Shown here piece by piece: positions 16,951 to 25,720 of a DNA stretch of 64,000 nucleotides. Origin of the DNA: Lachnospiraceae bacterium. Lineage in GTDB: Bacteria; Bacillota; Clostridia; Lachnospirales; Lachnospiraceae. Numbering within the stretch: the stretch's first letter is position 1; every line of letters begins with the position of its first letter. The stretch is from the NCBI GenBank assembly GCA_016291405.1, contig JAEEXG010000002.1, forward strand, positions 59,492 through 123,491. The letters run 5' to 3'. The notes beneath the pieces were generated by a model. The model worked only from the letters and a program-made list of their open reading frames with translations. It was not told where the DNA came from and did no database searches. Position numbers and translations under genes: made by a program.

Positions 16951-17757
16951 TTAATTCCTCCTGTTTGCTTTCTTAATGCTTCTAACAACGAAGCCATCTG
17001 CTGAACCGGCGCCTGCGCCTTCATATGCGCGAATAGCTGCCGCGATAACTGCTACAAGTTCGGTATCGTCTGTAAGGTCTTCCGTATCGTTGGAAGCAAC
17101 AGGTTCAACCGCCTTAACTTCTTCTTTCTTAACTGAAGGCTTCTTCTTAAACAAACCGAAAGAAGCAATAATTAAAGAAATAAGTATAAGTACTATAAAT
17201 ACTGAGCCCATACCCAAAAGAGTATTTAAGCCTGCGTTACCCATATTGGATCCCGCTGCCTGCATCTTCTGTGCAAGTGAGGTGTTTGCCGTAGCATCAC
17301 CCTGCTTTAATGTAAAGAAGATGTCATTTGAGAAAGTAAAGACAATCTGTCCGTCACATTCATTTCCCACTACAGGAACTGTGACAATAATTTCTTTACC
17401 ACTGATTGTTGATGTGTATTCACCTGTGGATACTATTCCGCCCATATCAGATAACATCTGATTATAAGATGTAAGTAATCCGTCAAAAGCACCTAAATCT
17501 GCCGCTGCAGATACTCCGAACTGTCCCATTGAAGCTTCATAAAGAGTCTTCATTTCAGCTTTATTGTACATAGTAAAAAGCTCGGGAGCCTTTTCGGGGC
17601 CAATCTGAGAAACAAGGTTTAATGAATAAGATGCCAATGTTTCGCAATTAGCGATTTTCTGATTTTCAAAATCAGTATACTTTCTTTCACTGCCGCATGC
17701 GGTTAATGAAAGAACACAGGTAAGCACACAAAGCAAAGTTAATAATTTCTTTTTCAT
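16951..17757 (-). CDS. Lipoprotein with C-terminal OadG-type gamma-subunit domain
   Basis: 268 residues. The N-terminus is a lipoprotein signal peptide with lipobox LTAC (C21). Residues about 28-155 form an extracytoplasmic domain rich in beta strands, possibly related to DUF3887; I am not certain. A membrane helix follows at 183-204, then a basic stretch, an acidic segment and the C-terminal tail AAAIRAYEG typical of OadG/MmdD gamma subunits. Known gamma subunits are about 80-120 residues with one helix and hold the complex together. The extra external lipoprotein domain is unusual. It lies between the 12S and carrier genes, the position of the small subunit in methylmalonyl-CoA decarboxylase operons. 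Confidence 0.85.
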   Translation of the reverse strand: MKKKLLTLLCVLTCVLSLTACGSERKYTDFENQKIANCETLASYSLNLVSQIGPEKAPELFTMYNKAEMKTLYEASMGQFGVSAAADLGAFDGLLTSYNQMLSDMGGIVSTGEYTSTISGKEIIVTVPVVGNECDGQIVFTFSNDIFFTLKQGDATANTSLAQKMQAAGSNMGNAGLNTLLGMGSVFIVLILISLIIASFGLFKKKPSVKKEEVKAVEPVASNDTEDLTDDTELVAVIAAAIRAYEGAGAGSADGFVVRSIKKANRRN

Positions 17758-17769
17758 GCGTTCACCTTT

Positions 17770-19197
17770 CTAGATTGTTCCGTGCTTTTTAGCCGGACGA
17801 TCTTCCATCTTTGAATAAAGCATTTCAAACGCACCGATTACATACTTACGTGTGTCGGCGGGTTCTACGATCTGGTCCACATATCCTCTCTTAGCTGCAG
17901 AAACAACATTGTTCTGTAACTTAGCATATTCTTCAGCTTTCTGATTCTGTGTATCAACATCGCTGTCAGAGTACATAATCTTTGCAGCAAGCTTTGAGTC
18001 CATTGTGCCGATTTCAGCATTGGGCCAAGCGATTGTGATGTCACATCCGATTGCCTTTGAATTCATAATTGTATAAGCGCTACCGTAAGCCTTTCCGATA
18101 ACAACGTTAACCTTGGGAACTGTAGCGTTTGCAAATGCATATGCAAGCTTAGCTGCAGCCTTAGCCATCTTCTTTTCGGCATCTACCGTAGCCTTAAAGC
18201 CTGTAACATTTGTAAATGAAAGAACGGGGATTGAGAATGCATCACAGAAGTTAACAAAGTCAGCTGCCTTCTGAGCACATTCGGGACAAAATACACCGTC
18301 AAATTTCTTTTCAACCTTTCCGTCTTCACCAAACATTTCTGTTCTGTTTGCAACAACACCGACTGTGTTACCGTTCAAACGAATGAATCCTGTAACAACT
18401 GCCTGAGCGTAAGCAGCTTTAACTTCAACGAAGTTGTTATCGTCTGCAACCAAAGAAGCAACGATTGCTGTGTCGCCTGCGCATCCGTCGATACCTTCAC
18501 ATACTCTGTTCAAATCATCTGAAGTTTCAACTTCTTCAGCTTCAACTTCATTGTTTTTAGGAAGCATGGAAACAAGGTCTCTGATCTGAGAAAGAATGTA
18601 AGCTTCTTCACCAATACCGTCACATTCACCTGCTTCAAATACGTACTTAGCAGCTGCTGTATCACACTTAGCGGTGTAGTTACCGTCTAATGCATTGGGA
18701 GCGCTTACGAATAATTTAGCGTTCTTTTCTTCCATATAAGTAAAGTCGGTGCAAGCACTTGCAATTGCAAGACCGCCGCCACAGTTACCGAATATGGCTG
18801 AAATCTGAGGAATAACACCTGATGCAAGAGCCTGCTTGGCATAGATTGAAGCCATAGCGTCCAAAGCATCGGTAGATTCCTGTAATCTTAAACCTGCGGA
18901 ATCAAATAAACCGATAATAGGTGCGCCCATCTTAAGAGCTAAGTCATAAAGATTAGCGATTTTCTTTGCATGCATTTCGCCGACTGTACCGTTTAATACA
19001 GAAGCATCCTGGCTGTACACATACACAAGATTGCCGTCTATCAATCCGTAACCGGTAATAACACCGTCGGAAGGAGTCTCGGCCTGTTTCAAATCAAAAT
19101 CAGTGCTTCTTGCAGTAACGTAAGCGCCGATTTCAACGAAACTGTTTTCATCGAGGAGAGAAAGGATTCTCTGACCTGCGTTTGAAGTAGTACTCAT
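17770..19197 (-). CDS. 12S-type acyl-CoA carboxyltransferase (methylmalonyl-CoA decarboxylase alpha-like)
   Basis: 475-residue carboxyltransferase of the PccB/MmdA/12S family, which moves a carboxyl group from an acyl-CoA to biotin. Both crotonase-like halves are present: N-half oxyanion segment NCGGGLAIASACTDF and C-half GKAYGSAYTIMNSKAIGCD with AWPNAEIGTMDSK. It is shorter and somewhat divergent compared with typical members of about 510 residues. The ATG at 19197 follows GGAGGT; an upstream in-frame ATG at 19212 forms part of that ribosome site. First gene of the sodium-pump operon. Substrate could be methylmalonyl-CoA, malonyl-CoA or glutaconyl-CoA; the gene order resembles methylmalonyl-CoA decarboxylase of Veillonella. 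Confidence 0.88.
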   Translation of the reverse strand: MSTTSNAGQRILSLLDENSFVEIGAYVTARSTDFDLKQAETPSDGVITGYGLIDGNLVYVYSQDASVLNGTVGEMHAKKIANLYDLALKMGAPIIGLFDSAGLRLQESTDALDAMASIYAKQALASGVIPQISAIFGNCGGGLAIASACTDFTYMEEKNAKLFVSAPNALDGNYTAKCDTAAAKYVFEAGECDGIGEEAYILSQIRDLVSMLPKNNEVEAEEVETSDDLNRVCEGIDGCAGDTAIVASLVADDNNFVEVKAAYAQAVVTGFIRLNGNTVGVVANRTEMFGEDGKVEKKFDGVFCPECAQKAADFVNFCDAFSIPVLSFTNVTGFKATVDAEKKMAKAAAKLAYAFANATVPKVNVVIGKAYGSAYTIMNSKAIGCDITIAWPNAEIGTMDSKLAAKIMYSDSDVDTQNQKAEEYAKLQNNVVSAAKRGYVDQIVEPADTRKYVIGAFEMLYSKMEDRPAKKHGTI

Positions 19198-19253
19198 AGG
19201 TTTGACCTCCATTTATGTTAATAATGTATCTCATTTAAGCACATTCGTAGTGA

Positions 19254-19282
19254 AGTATAACATAGATATAGTATAAAAGCAA
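19254..19282 (-). promoter_or_regulatory. Promoter of the sodium-pump decarboxylase operon
   Basis: Minus strand: TTGCTT (19277-19282), 17-base spacer, TATACT (19254-19259). The -10 is extended by TG one base upstream. It lies between the scpB terminator and the 12S gene. Confidence 0.7.
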
Positions 19283-19309
19283 AATATTTTTAGGTTATTA
19301 AAGCAATAA

Positions 19310-19336
19310 AAAAAGCCTTAATTTATAAGGCTTTTT
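19310..19336 (-). terminator. Terminator after scpB
   Basis: 11-bp stem AAAAAGCCTTA/TAAGGCTTTTT (arms 19310-19320 and 19326-19336) with a 5-base loop and T-run on the minus strand. Confidence 0.82.
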
Positions 19337-19345
19337 AATATAAAA

Positions 19346-19915
19346 TCAGATTTTCAAAGTAAGGTTGATTTCCTCTTCTGCTTCGTGTTTAAATTCTTCG
19401 ATTTGAAGAGTGTCAAGCTCGGGCAAATCTTTCAGGCTCTTTACCCCAAAACTTCTTAAAAATTCTTCTGTTGTTCCAAATAAAAGGGGACGTCCGGGAA
19501 CGTCTTTTCTTCCAAGTTCACAAATAAGATTGTACTCTAAAAGCTTGTTAACCGCGTAATCGCAGCTAACGCCTCTGATACCTTCTATTTCAATTCTTGT
19601 AATGGGCTGCTTGTAAGCAATGATGCTTAAGGTTTCAAGAACGGATTCGGAAAGTGACATCTTTCTTGGAGCCTTGCAAATCTTTATTAAAGAATCATAG
19701 GTGCCGGGCTTTGTGGCAAGCTGGTAAGAATCTTCAAGCTGCAATAACTCGATACCTGAATCCTTCTTATCATACTTTTTCTTTAATTCTTCAAGCAATT
19801 CTTTTGTCTTATCTTTATCTTCTTCTATTACTTCAGCCAGTTTTGAAAGCTCAACGGACTCTCCCATTGCAAATAAAACCGCTTCCAAAGTAGCTTTCTT
19901 TGTATCTTTATCCAC
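19346..19915 (-). CDS. scpB: Segregation and condensation protein ScpB
   Basis: Kite-type winged-helix subunit of the SMC-ScpAB condensin, 189 residues, needed for chromosome compaction and segregation. Two winged-helix domains with the family signatures LSESVLETLSIIAYKQPITR (about 93-112) and GRKDVPGRPLLFGTTEEFL (about 137-155). It follows scpA by 10 bases. The acidic end is normal for the family. Confidence 0.95.
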   Translation of the reverse strand: MDKDTKKATLEAVLFAMGESVELSKLAEVIEEDKDKTKELLEELKKKYDKKDSGIELLQLEDSYQLATKPGTYDSLIKICKAPRKMSLSESVLETLSIIAYKQPITRIEIEGIRGVSCDYAVNKLLEYNLICELGRKDVPGRPLLFGTTEEFLRSFGVKSLKDLPELDTLQIEEFKHEAEEEINLTLKI

Positions 19916-19925
19916 GAAAAATCTC

Positions 19926-20672
19926 CTATGCTGCTACTGCAGTAATCTTTATATCATCAAAAAGGTCTTCCTGAACGATTGTAATCTTTCCAATCTTCAT
20001 AAGCTCAAGAATAACAAGGAAGGTTACGATGATTTCAACCTTTGAATGCTGTTTTTCCAAAAGGTTTTTAAAAGAAAATGATTTATGCGCCGCAACATAC
20101 ATTTCTATGTATGCAGCCTTAGCTTCCATATCCACTTCTTCTTTTTCAACATTACCAAACTGAGAACGGATAGGGTCAATCTTATCTTCTTTTCTTTGCA
20201 TCATGAAATTAAATATTTCATGGAGCTTGTTTAAGTTCATATCACCGATGAGTTCGGTATAGTCTATGGGATTTCTGAAATTCTTTACTTCATCGGGAAG
20301 GGTTTCTTTTTTACAAAGAGAAAAACCGCTCTCTAACTGCATGTCTTTAAGTTCAAATGACATGTACTTATACATTTTATATTCCAAAAGTTTCTGAACA
20401 AGCTCTGCTCTGGGATCCTCTTCTTCTCCTTCTTCATTAACTTCCTTGGGAAGAAGCATCCTGCACTTAATGTCAACAAGTGTCGCGGCCATAACCAAAA
20501 ACTCGCTCATAACGTTCATGTCCGCATCCTGCATGGCTTTAATATAATCAAGATACTGGTTTGTGATTTCCACAATAGGAATATCATAAATATCTACTTT
20601 ATTCTTTTCTATTAAATGAAGCAAAAGGTCCAAAGGCCCTTCGAAAGCTTCCAATTTAACGGGTATTGCCAT
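19926..20672 (-). CDS. scpA: Segregation and condensation protein ScpA
   Basis: Kleisin subunit of SMC-ScpAB, 248 residues, bridging the SMC heads. The N-terminal block FEGPLDLLLHLIEKNKVDIY (about 9-28) binds the SMC neck, and the C-terminal winged helix (about 200-245) binds the SMC head cap. The central part is acidic and variable. A GAGGA site is upstream. It lies 50 bases after the phosphoesterase gene; scpA-scpB order is typical. Confidence 0.95.
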   Translation of the reverse strand: MAIPVKLEAFEGPLDLLLHLIEKNKVDIYDIPIVEITNQYLDYIKAMQDADMNVMSEFLVMAATLVDIKCRMLLPKEVNEEGEEEDPRAELVQKLLEYKMYKYMSFELKDMQLESGFSLCKKETLPDEVKNFRNPIDYTELIGDMNLNKLHEIFNFMMQRKEDKIDPIRSQFGNVEKEEVDMEAKAAYIEMYVAAHKSFSFKNLLEKQHSKVEIIVTFLVILELMKIGKITIVQEDLFDDIKITAVAA

Positions 20673-20722
20673 TATGTTGTGTCCTCATCACCAATTTATC
20701 ACTACATATTGTAGCTTATATT

Positions 20723-21580
20723 CTAATTCTTTTCAACCTCTTTTAAATGAATGAGGATAAGCTCCCCGGGATTTAAAAACCTGTGCGGAAATGAATGATT
20801 GCCAAGGCCACGGCTTACAATCATTACTTTTTTATCTTTAGTAAACATGCCTCCGTCATACTTTGGAAAGAAAGCGATTCTCGGAGAAAAAAGTCCTTTG
20901 CCAAATACTCTGTAAAGTCCTCCGTGAACATGGCCTGAAAGCGTTAAGTCAGCTCCGTAAGAAACATAATTATCAAAGTAATCGGGATTGTGTGCCAAAA
21001 GAATATTAAAAGCCTTTTCGTTTTTGATTTTACCGATTTCAGACTCTATGTATTCTTTTTCCATATCCTGCACTTTAAAGCGCTTATAATATCTTTTATC
21101 TATGGTAAGTGCATAGATATTTATATCACCCAAATCAACGGCTTCATTGTCTAAAATTCTTATGCCTTCTTTGTTTAATGCGCTTACATAAGAATCATAC
21201 ATATCACCGTAAGTTTTCTTATAAATCTTAGCCCTGTATTCATGGTTACCCATTGAATAATAAACGGGCATTCTTTTCTTTAACTGAGATATAAAAGAAA
21301 GGGCAACTTCAGTGGATTCTCCGGGAATTGCAGTTATAATATCTCCGGGAACAAGTGCAGCTTCTGCCTTTAAAGAATCAATTGCCTTAAAAAGCTTTTC
21401 ATTGTCTTTTCCATATTCTTTACAATGAAGGTCGCTTATAAACAAAAAGTCATGAGACTTACTTATTTTATCCGAATAAACATTATATTCTTTCACAACA
21501 AAACGGTTGGAGTCCGCTATTAAGATTCCAACCGCTGTTAATATCAATATTGCGATAAGTATAATGATTATCTTTGTCAC
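20723..21580 (-). CDS. Membrane-anchored metallophosphoesterase (YaeI/YkuE-like)
   Basis: Calcineurin-fold phosphoesterase, about 285 residues, with an N-terminal membrane helix (2-22). Metal-binding motifs in order: FISDLHCKEYG, PGDI (where GD is usually followed by x2), SMGNHEYR, LLAHNPDYF and LSGHVHGGLYR. Relatives YaeI/YkuE include UDP-2,3-diacylglucosamine-like and lipid phosphatases; the substrate here is unknown. The GTG at 21580 is preferred because AGGTGG lies 8 bases upstream. An upstream GTG at 21592 would sit inside the ribosome site. The start lies just after the CmpB-like gene stop, so the two are coupled. Confidence 0.85.
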   Translation of the reverse strand: MTKIIIILIAILILTAVGILIADSNRFVVKEYNVYSDKISKSHDFLFISDLHCKEYGKDNEKLFKAIDSLKAEAALVPGDIITAIPGESTEVALSFISQLKKRMPVYYSMGNHEYRAKIYKKTYGDMYDSYVSALNKEGIRILDNEAVDLGDINIYALTIDKRYYKRFKVQDMEKEYIESEIGKIKNEKAFNILLAHNPDYFDNYVSYGADLTLSGHVHGGLYRVFGKGLFSPRIAFFPKYDGGMFTKDKKVMIVSRGLGNHSFPHRFLNPGELILIHLKEVEKN

Positions 21581-21582
21581 AA

Positions 21583-22191
21583 TTAAAACCACCTGTCATG
21601 AAAGTTTCTGTAAGCTTTCACTACTTTGTCTTTTGTATTAACTATAGGTTCGTGGAAAATATTAACCATCTTAACTGTATAGTCAAATACAGCAATAACA
21701 AAAACGATTTCCATAAAAGCAATCATTTTTGAAGGTTCAATTTTGTCGACAATTCTTGTGATAAATCCGTTTAAGAACTTTACTACACCTATTGCATAAA
21801 AGCCCCAGGCAAGTGTACTTTCCAAACAGATGATGCCTTTGTAGTTGTAGGGCTTTTCATCATAGTCCCACCAAAGTGCACCTAAAAACTTAATCATTAA
21901 AACACCGACAAAATATTCAAATGCGGTGGCGATTACTGCGCCTGAAATATAAAGCGCCATGTAGCTTCCCGCAAAGGGCTTTAAGATCAAAGATCCAAGG
22001 GTTGCCCCAAACCCATAAATAGGACAAAACGGGCCTTTTGCCAAGCCTCGGTTTGTCAGTTTCTTGTTGCAGATCGACATATAAATCGATTCAACCAGCC
22101 ATCCAAGGATGGAATAAATCACAAAGGATGCGACTAAGTGGTAGAAATCGGTTCCAAACATCGAACTGGACCAATTTAACTGTAGTTTCAT
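21583..22191 (-). CDS. Putative ABC-transporter permease-like membrane protein, CmpB/DUF1113 family
   Basis: 202-residue polytopic membrane protein with four to five helices. The family signature is SILGWLVESIYMSICNKKLT with GLAKGPFCPIYGFGA (about 27-60). The family is annotated as putative ABC transporter permease, but no partner ATPase is nearby and the function is unknown. The ATG at 22191 follows GAGGGAGAG; the upstream in-frame ATG at 22206 overlaps that site. It is separated from rpsU by a hairpin and is followed at once by the phosphoesterase, suggesting a common envelope role. Confidence 0.8.
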   Translation of the reverse strand: MKLQLNWSSSMFGTDFYHLVASFVIYSILGWLVESIYMSICNKKLTNRGLAKGPFCPIYGFGATLGSLILKPFAGSYMALYISGAVIATAFEYFVGVLMIKFLGALWWDYDEKPYNYKGIICLESTLAWGFYAIGVVKFLNGFITRIVDKIEPSKMIAFMEIVFVIAVFDYTVKMVNIFHEPIVNTKDKVVKAYRNFHDRWF

Positions 22192-22226
22192 GTTACTCTC
22201 CCTCATAATAAAAACATTTAACGTAA

Positions 22227-22256
22227 TAAGTCCCTGACAGAAAAGCCAAGGACTTA
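22227..22256 (-). terminator. Hairpin between rpsU and the CmpB-like gene
   Basis: 12-pair stem including G-U pairs (arms 22227-22238 and 22245-22256), loop of six. No clear T-run follows on the minus strand, so it may only partly terminate transcription or may stabilise the rpsU mRNA. Confidence 0.45.
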
Positions 22257-22262
22257 ATAAAC

Positions 22263-22439
22263 TTAGTTATATTTACGTTTTCTAGCTGCCTCAGACTTTT
22301 TCTTACGCTTAACGCTGGGCTTTTCGTAATGCTCACGCTTACGAATTTCCTGCTGGATGCCGGCCTTTGCACAACTTCTCTTAAAGCGACGTAATGCGCT
22401 ATCTAATGATTCGCCTTCTTTAACGATAACGTTTGACAT
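22263..22439 (-). CDS. rpsU: 30S ribosomal protein S21
   Basis: 58-residue very basic protein of the 30S subunit, involved in translation initiation. It reads [19 protein letters not shown] at the start, then [20 protein letters not shown] and a Lys/Arg-rich end ([14 protein letters not shown]), which is the standard S21 pattern and length. A GGGAGG site precedes the ATG, and the gene has its own strong promoter at 22513-22541 with a hairpin in the leader. Confidence 0.96.
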   Translation of the reverse strand: MSNVIVKEGESLDSALRRFKRSCAKAGIQQEIRKREHYEKPSVKRKKKSEAARKRKYN

Positions 22440-22455
22440 TCTCTATTTCCCTCCC

Positions 22456-22482
22456 TTCAGTCCCTTCATTCTACTGACTGAA
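22456..22482 (-). promoter_or_regulatory. Leader hairpin upstream of rpsU
   Basis: TTCAGTC and GACTGAA (22456-22462 and 22476-22482) can pair in the rpsU leader, a few bases upstream of the ribosome site. It could influence translation; function unproven. Confidence 0.35.
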
Positions 22483-22512
22483 TGGTTATTTCGTGCAAAA
22501 TCACACATAAAA

Positions 22513-22541
22513 GTTATATCAGATAAAAATTCATTCGTCAA
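22513..22541 (-). promoter_or_regulatory. rpsU promoter
   Basis: Minus strand TTGACG (22536-22541), 17 bases, TATAAC (22513-22518); near-consensus sigma-A promoter. It lies in the short gap after ptsI. Confidence 0.75.
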
Positions 22542-22552
22542 CAAAAATATTC

Positions 22553-24160
22553 TTAAGACTCTGATATAATGGCTTTTCTTAAATCAAGAAGCTTTGCGGG
22601 GGATACGGAAAGTTCGTCTACTCCCATTTTAATAAACTCATGAGTCAAACTTTCATCTGCGGCAAGCTCACCGCAAATTCCCGCCCATATGCCTTCCTTA
22701 TGTGCGTTATCAATCGTTATCCTAATTAATTGTAACACAGCTTCATGGTGCGGGTCAAAAAACTCATCCAAATTTTCTCCCTGCCTGTCCATGGCAAGTG
22801 TATACTGGGTTAAATCGTTTGTTCCTATACTAAAGAAATCAACTCGCTTAGCAAGCTTATCGCTTATAATCGCCGCAGCCGGTGTCTCAATCATAATGCC
22901 GATTTTAGGAAGCTTTTTAGGTTTAACATCATTTAACACTTCCTTATAAATTACATCGATTTTATCAAGTTCTGAACCTGACGTAATCATAGGATACATG
23001 ATATGTAGATTACCGTATTCGGAAGCTCTTAATAACGCTCTTAACTGAGTTTTAAATATATCTTTGTTTGTTAAGCACAAACGTATTGCTCTTAAGCCCA
23101 TGGCAGGGTTTTCTTCGTCTTTTAAACCAAGGTAATCTGCCTTTTTATCGGCGCCTATATCCAGAGTACGTATTATAACGGGCTTATCACCCATTTTTTC
23201 AAGCACTTCTTTATAGGCGTTAAACTGCTCTTCTTCAGAAGGAGCTTCCGTTTTTCCTATATATAAAAACTCAGATCTAAAAAGACCTATTCCTTCTGCA
23301 TCATTAGATAAAACAGAAGGCAAATCGGAAGGTGCTCCGATATTTGCAAAAAGGTTAATCTTTTTGCCTGTTTTGGTAATAGTTTCTTTACCTATAAAAG
23401 ACTTTAAAGATTCTAAGTCTTTACTTTGCTTTTCTAATTTTTCTTTATATAAAGAAATTAAAGAATCATCAGGCTCATAAATAGCCTTTGATTCAAAGCC
23501 GTCTAAAATAATAGTTTCTCCGTCTTTAACGTTTTCTAAATTAAAATCAGCAGAAACTATGGCTGCAACTCCCATGGTGCGGGCTAAAATTGCGGTATGG
23601 GAATTTGTGGAGCCTTTAACGGTTAAAATACCAAGGATTTTTGATTTGTCCAAAGAAACCGTTTCGGAGGGCGATAAATCATAAGCCACTATTACAGAAG
23701 GCTTTTTAAGTTCAAAGTCACCCTCTCCTTTATTTAAAAGATTGTTAATCAATCTGTCGGATACGTCTTTAACATCGGTTGCCCGTGCCTGCATGTATTC
23801 GTCGTCCATATTTGCAAAAAGCTTAGCATATTCACTCTTCGCACATTCAACGGCATACTCGGCACATACGTTTTCTTCTTTTATTCTATCTTTAATTGCA
23901 TTTAAAAAGCCGTCATCTTCAAGCATCATTTTATGAACTTCAAATATTTCGGCATCGTTTTCTGAAACAGATTCAAGCGCTTTTTTATAAAGCTTTGAAA
24001 GCTGATCTGTACTTGCTTTTAAACCTTCTTCTAAACGAACTATTTCCAAGGAAACATCTTCAATTAAAGTCTTTTTTACTTCTGTCTTTTTATTCTTAAA
24101 GACTTTAACCTCACCCATTGCAATTTTGTCTATTACAGATTTTCCTCTAAATTCTTGCAT
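22553..24160 (-). CDS. ptsI: PTS enzyme I (phosphoenolpyruvate-protein phosphotransferase)
   Basis: General PTS enzyme that takes phosphate from PEP and gives it to HPr. 535 residues. The HPr-binding helical domain and the phosphohistidine site GSTNSHTAILAR (H188) are in the N-terminal half. The PEP-binding barrel is in the C-terminal half (ending with IWAGICGELAADESLT, catalytic Cys included). The ATG at 24160 has GGAG 6 bases upstream; another ATG at 24172 lies in that site's region and lacks its own. Last gene of the PTS operon, after a strong GC-rich hairpin. Confidence 0.95.
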   Translation of the reverse strand: MQEFRGKSVIDKIAMGEVKVFKNKKTEVKKTLIEDVSLEIVRLEEGLKASTDQLSKLYKKALESVSENDAEIFEVHKMMLEDDGFLNAIKDRIKEENVCAEYAVECAKSEYAKLFANMDDEYMQARATDVKDVSDRLINNLLNKGEGDFELKKPSVIVAYDLSPSETVSLDKSKILGILTVKGSTNSHTAILARTMGVAAIVSADFNLENVKDGETIILDGFESKAIYEPDDSLISLYKEKLEKQSKDLESLKSFIGKETITKTGKKINLFANIGAPSDLPSVLSNDAEGIGLFRSEFLYIGKTEAPSEEEQFNAYKEVLEKMGDKPVIIRTLDIGADKKADYLGLKDEENPAMGLRAIRLCLTNKDIFKTQLRALLRASEYGNLHIMYPMITSGSELDKIDVIYKEVLNDVKPKKLPKIGIMIETPAAAIISDKLAKRVDFFSIGTNDLTQYTLAMDRQGENLDEFFDPHHEAVLQLIRITIDNAHKEGIWAGICGELAADESLTHEFIKMGVDELSVSPAKLLDLRKAIISES

Positions 24161-24179
24161 GTTTTTCTCCATAAATACA

Positions 24180-24199
24180 GGGAGGGGAAATCCCCTCCC
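24180..24199 (-). promoter_or_regulatory. GC-rich intercistronic hairpin between ptsG-like gene and ptsI
   Basis: Perfect 8-bp stem GGGAGGGG/CCCCTCCC with a 4-base loop. No T-run follows, so it is more likely an mRNA processing or stability element than a terminator. Confidence 0.5.
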
Positions 24200-24230
24200 C
24201 GTAACATATATTACTGTTTGCGGTATTTAA

Positions 24231-25703
24231 TTACATATCGCACAATTTCTTAAATTCGTCAGCAACAAACTGAACCTTTGTACCGACAACAACCTGAACG
24301 CTTGTCTTGCTAGGTCTGATGATACCTGAAACACCTGCGCTCTTAATGGTCTTTTCATCAACCAAAAGGTTATCCTTAACTTCCAAACGAAGTCTTGTGA
24401 TGCAGTTATCAACTGAAACGATATTTTCCTTGCCGCCAAGACCCTTTAAGATGATGGAAGCAACTTCTGTAAAGTTATCGTTTGATAAAACTGCCTTTAA
24501 TTCTGTTTCTACATCATCGTCTTCACGTCCGGGAGTCTTTAAGTCCCATCTAATTATAACAAGTCTGAATAAGAAATAGAATACTGCAAATGCTGCGATA
24601 CCAAGAGGAATAATCAACCATGTCTTAGCTGCTGCAGGAAGTGATGCTGAGAAAAGAAGGTCTGTAGCACCGCCTGAGAAGCAGAAACCTGCTCTGAATC
24701 CAATTAAAGAAACGATTGTTGTGAAGATACCGTAAAGCAAAGCATATACAACGTAAAGGCCGGGAGCCAAGAACATAAATGCAAATTCGAAGGGTTCTGT
24801 TACACCGCAGATGAATGAACAAATAGCGGCTGAAAGCATAAGACCCATTGCAACTTTTCTCTTTTCAGGCTTTGCACACTTAACAATAGCAAGTGCTGCA
24901 CCGGGAATACCAAACATCATACAAGGGAAGAAACCTGACATGTACATACCAAGTGACCATGAAACGTCAGCAGATGTTTCTCCTGCCCAGAAGTGTGATA
25001 AATCACCAAGACCGATAGTGTCAAACCAGAATACGTTGTTAAGAGCGTGGTGAAGGCCTGTAGGAATAAGCAAACGGTTAAAGAATGCATAAATACCTGC
25101 ACCTACTGCGCCAAGGCCAACGATTGAATTTCCAAACCAGATAAAGCACTGGAAAATCAAAGGCCATACAAAAAGCAATACTGCTGATGCGAAGATTGAT
25201 ACAACACCTGAAACAATCGCAACACATCTCTTGCCTGAGAAGAAAGCAAGCCAGTCGGGAAGTTTTGTTCCCTTGAATCTGTTGTAGCAGCTTGAACCGA
25301 TAATACCTGCCAAAATACCGATAAATGCATTGGCAATCTTATCAAATGCTATAACCTTGTTTGTGTTTTCAGCAATTGAAGGAATAAGAGTTGTAACAAC
25401 ACCTGTGCTTAATAAGTTAGTAATCATAAGCCATGATACCAATGCTGCCAAAGCACCTGTACCATCGTTTTTCTCGGAAAGGCCTACGCCTACACCGATA
25501 ACGAAAAGAAGCGGCATGTTGTCGATTAAAGCTCCTCCTGCTTTTACGAGGAAGAAACCGAGCATGTTTAAAAATCCGCTCATTTCACCGCCCTGCATGG
25601 TTGCAGGACACAATAAGTAGCCAATACCCATAAGGAAAGCACATACGGGAAGAGTAGCTACGGGAAGCATCAAAGCTTTCCCAAGTTTTTGTAAATACTT
25701 CAT
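24231..25703 (-). CDS. PTS sugar transporter subunit IIBC (glucose/N-acetylglucosamine family)
   Basis: Membrane permease and phosphotransfer protein, 490 residues. The IIC domain (about 1-385, around ten helices) opens with LGKALMLPVATLPVCAFLMG and contains GLHHALNNVFWFDT. The C-terminal IIB domain (about 405-490) has the phosphocysteine in VDNCITRLRLEV (C434). There is no IIA domain; it is encoded separately at 26018. The family is the Glc/GlcNAc branch; glucose or GlcNAc is the likely substrate but sequence alone does not decide. AAGGAGG precedes the start; hairpins flank the gene on both sides. Confidence 0.92.
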   Translation of the reverse strand: MKYLQKLGKALMLPVATLPVCAFLMGIGYLLCPATMQGGEMSGFLNMLGFFLVKAGGALIDNMPLLFVIGVGVGLSEKNDGTGALAALVSWLMITNLLSTGVVTTLIPSIAENTNKVIAFDKIANAFIGILAGIIGSSCYNRFKGTKLPDWLAFFSGKRCVAIVSGVVSIFASAVLLFVWPLIFQCFIWFGNSIVGLGAVGAGIYAFFNRLLIPTGLHHALNNVFWFDTIGLGDLSHFWAGETSADVSWSLGMYMSGFFPCMMFGIPGAALAIVKCAKPEKRKVAMGLMLSAAICSFICGVTEPFEFAFMFLAPGLYVVYALLYGIFTTIVSLIGFRAGFCFSGGATDLLFSASLPAAAKTWLIIPLGIAAFAVFYFLFRLVIIRWDLKTPGREDDDVETELKAVLSNDNFTEVASIILKGLGGKENIVSVDNCITRLRLEVKDNLLVDEKTIKSAGVSGIIRPSKTSVQVVVGTKVQFVADEFKKLCDM

Positions 25704-25720
25704 TTTATCCTCCTTTTTAA

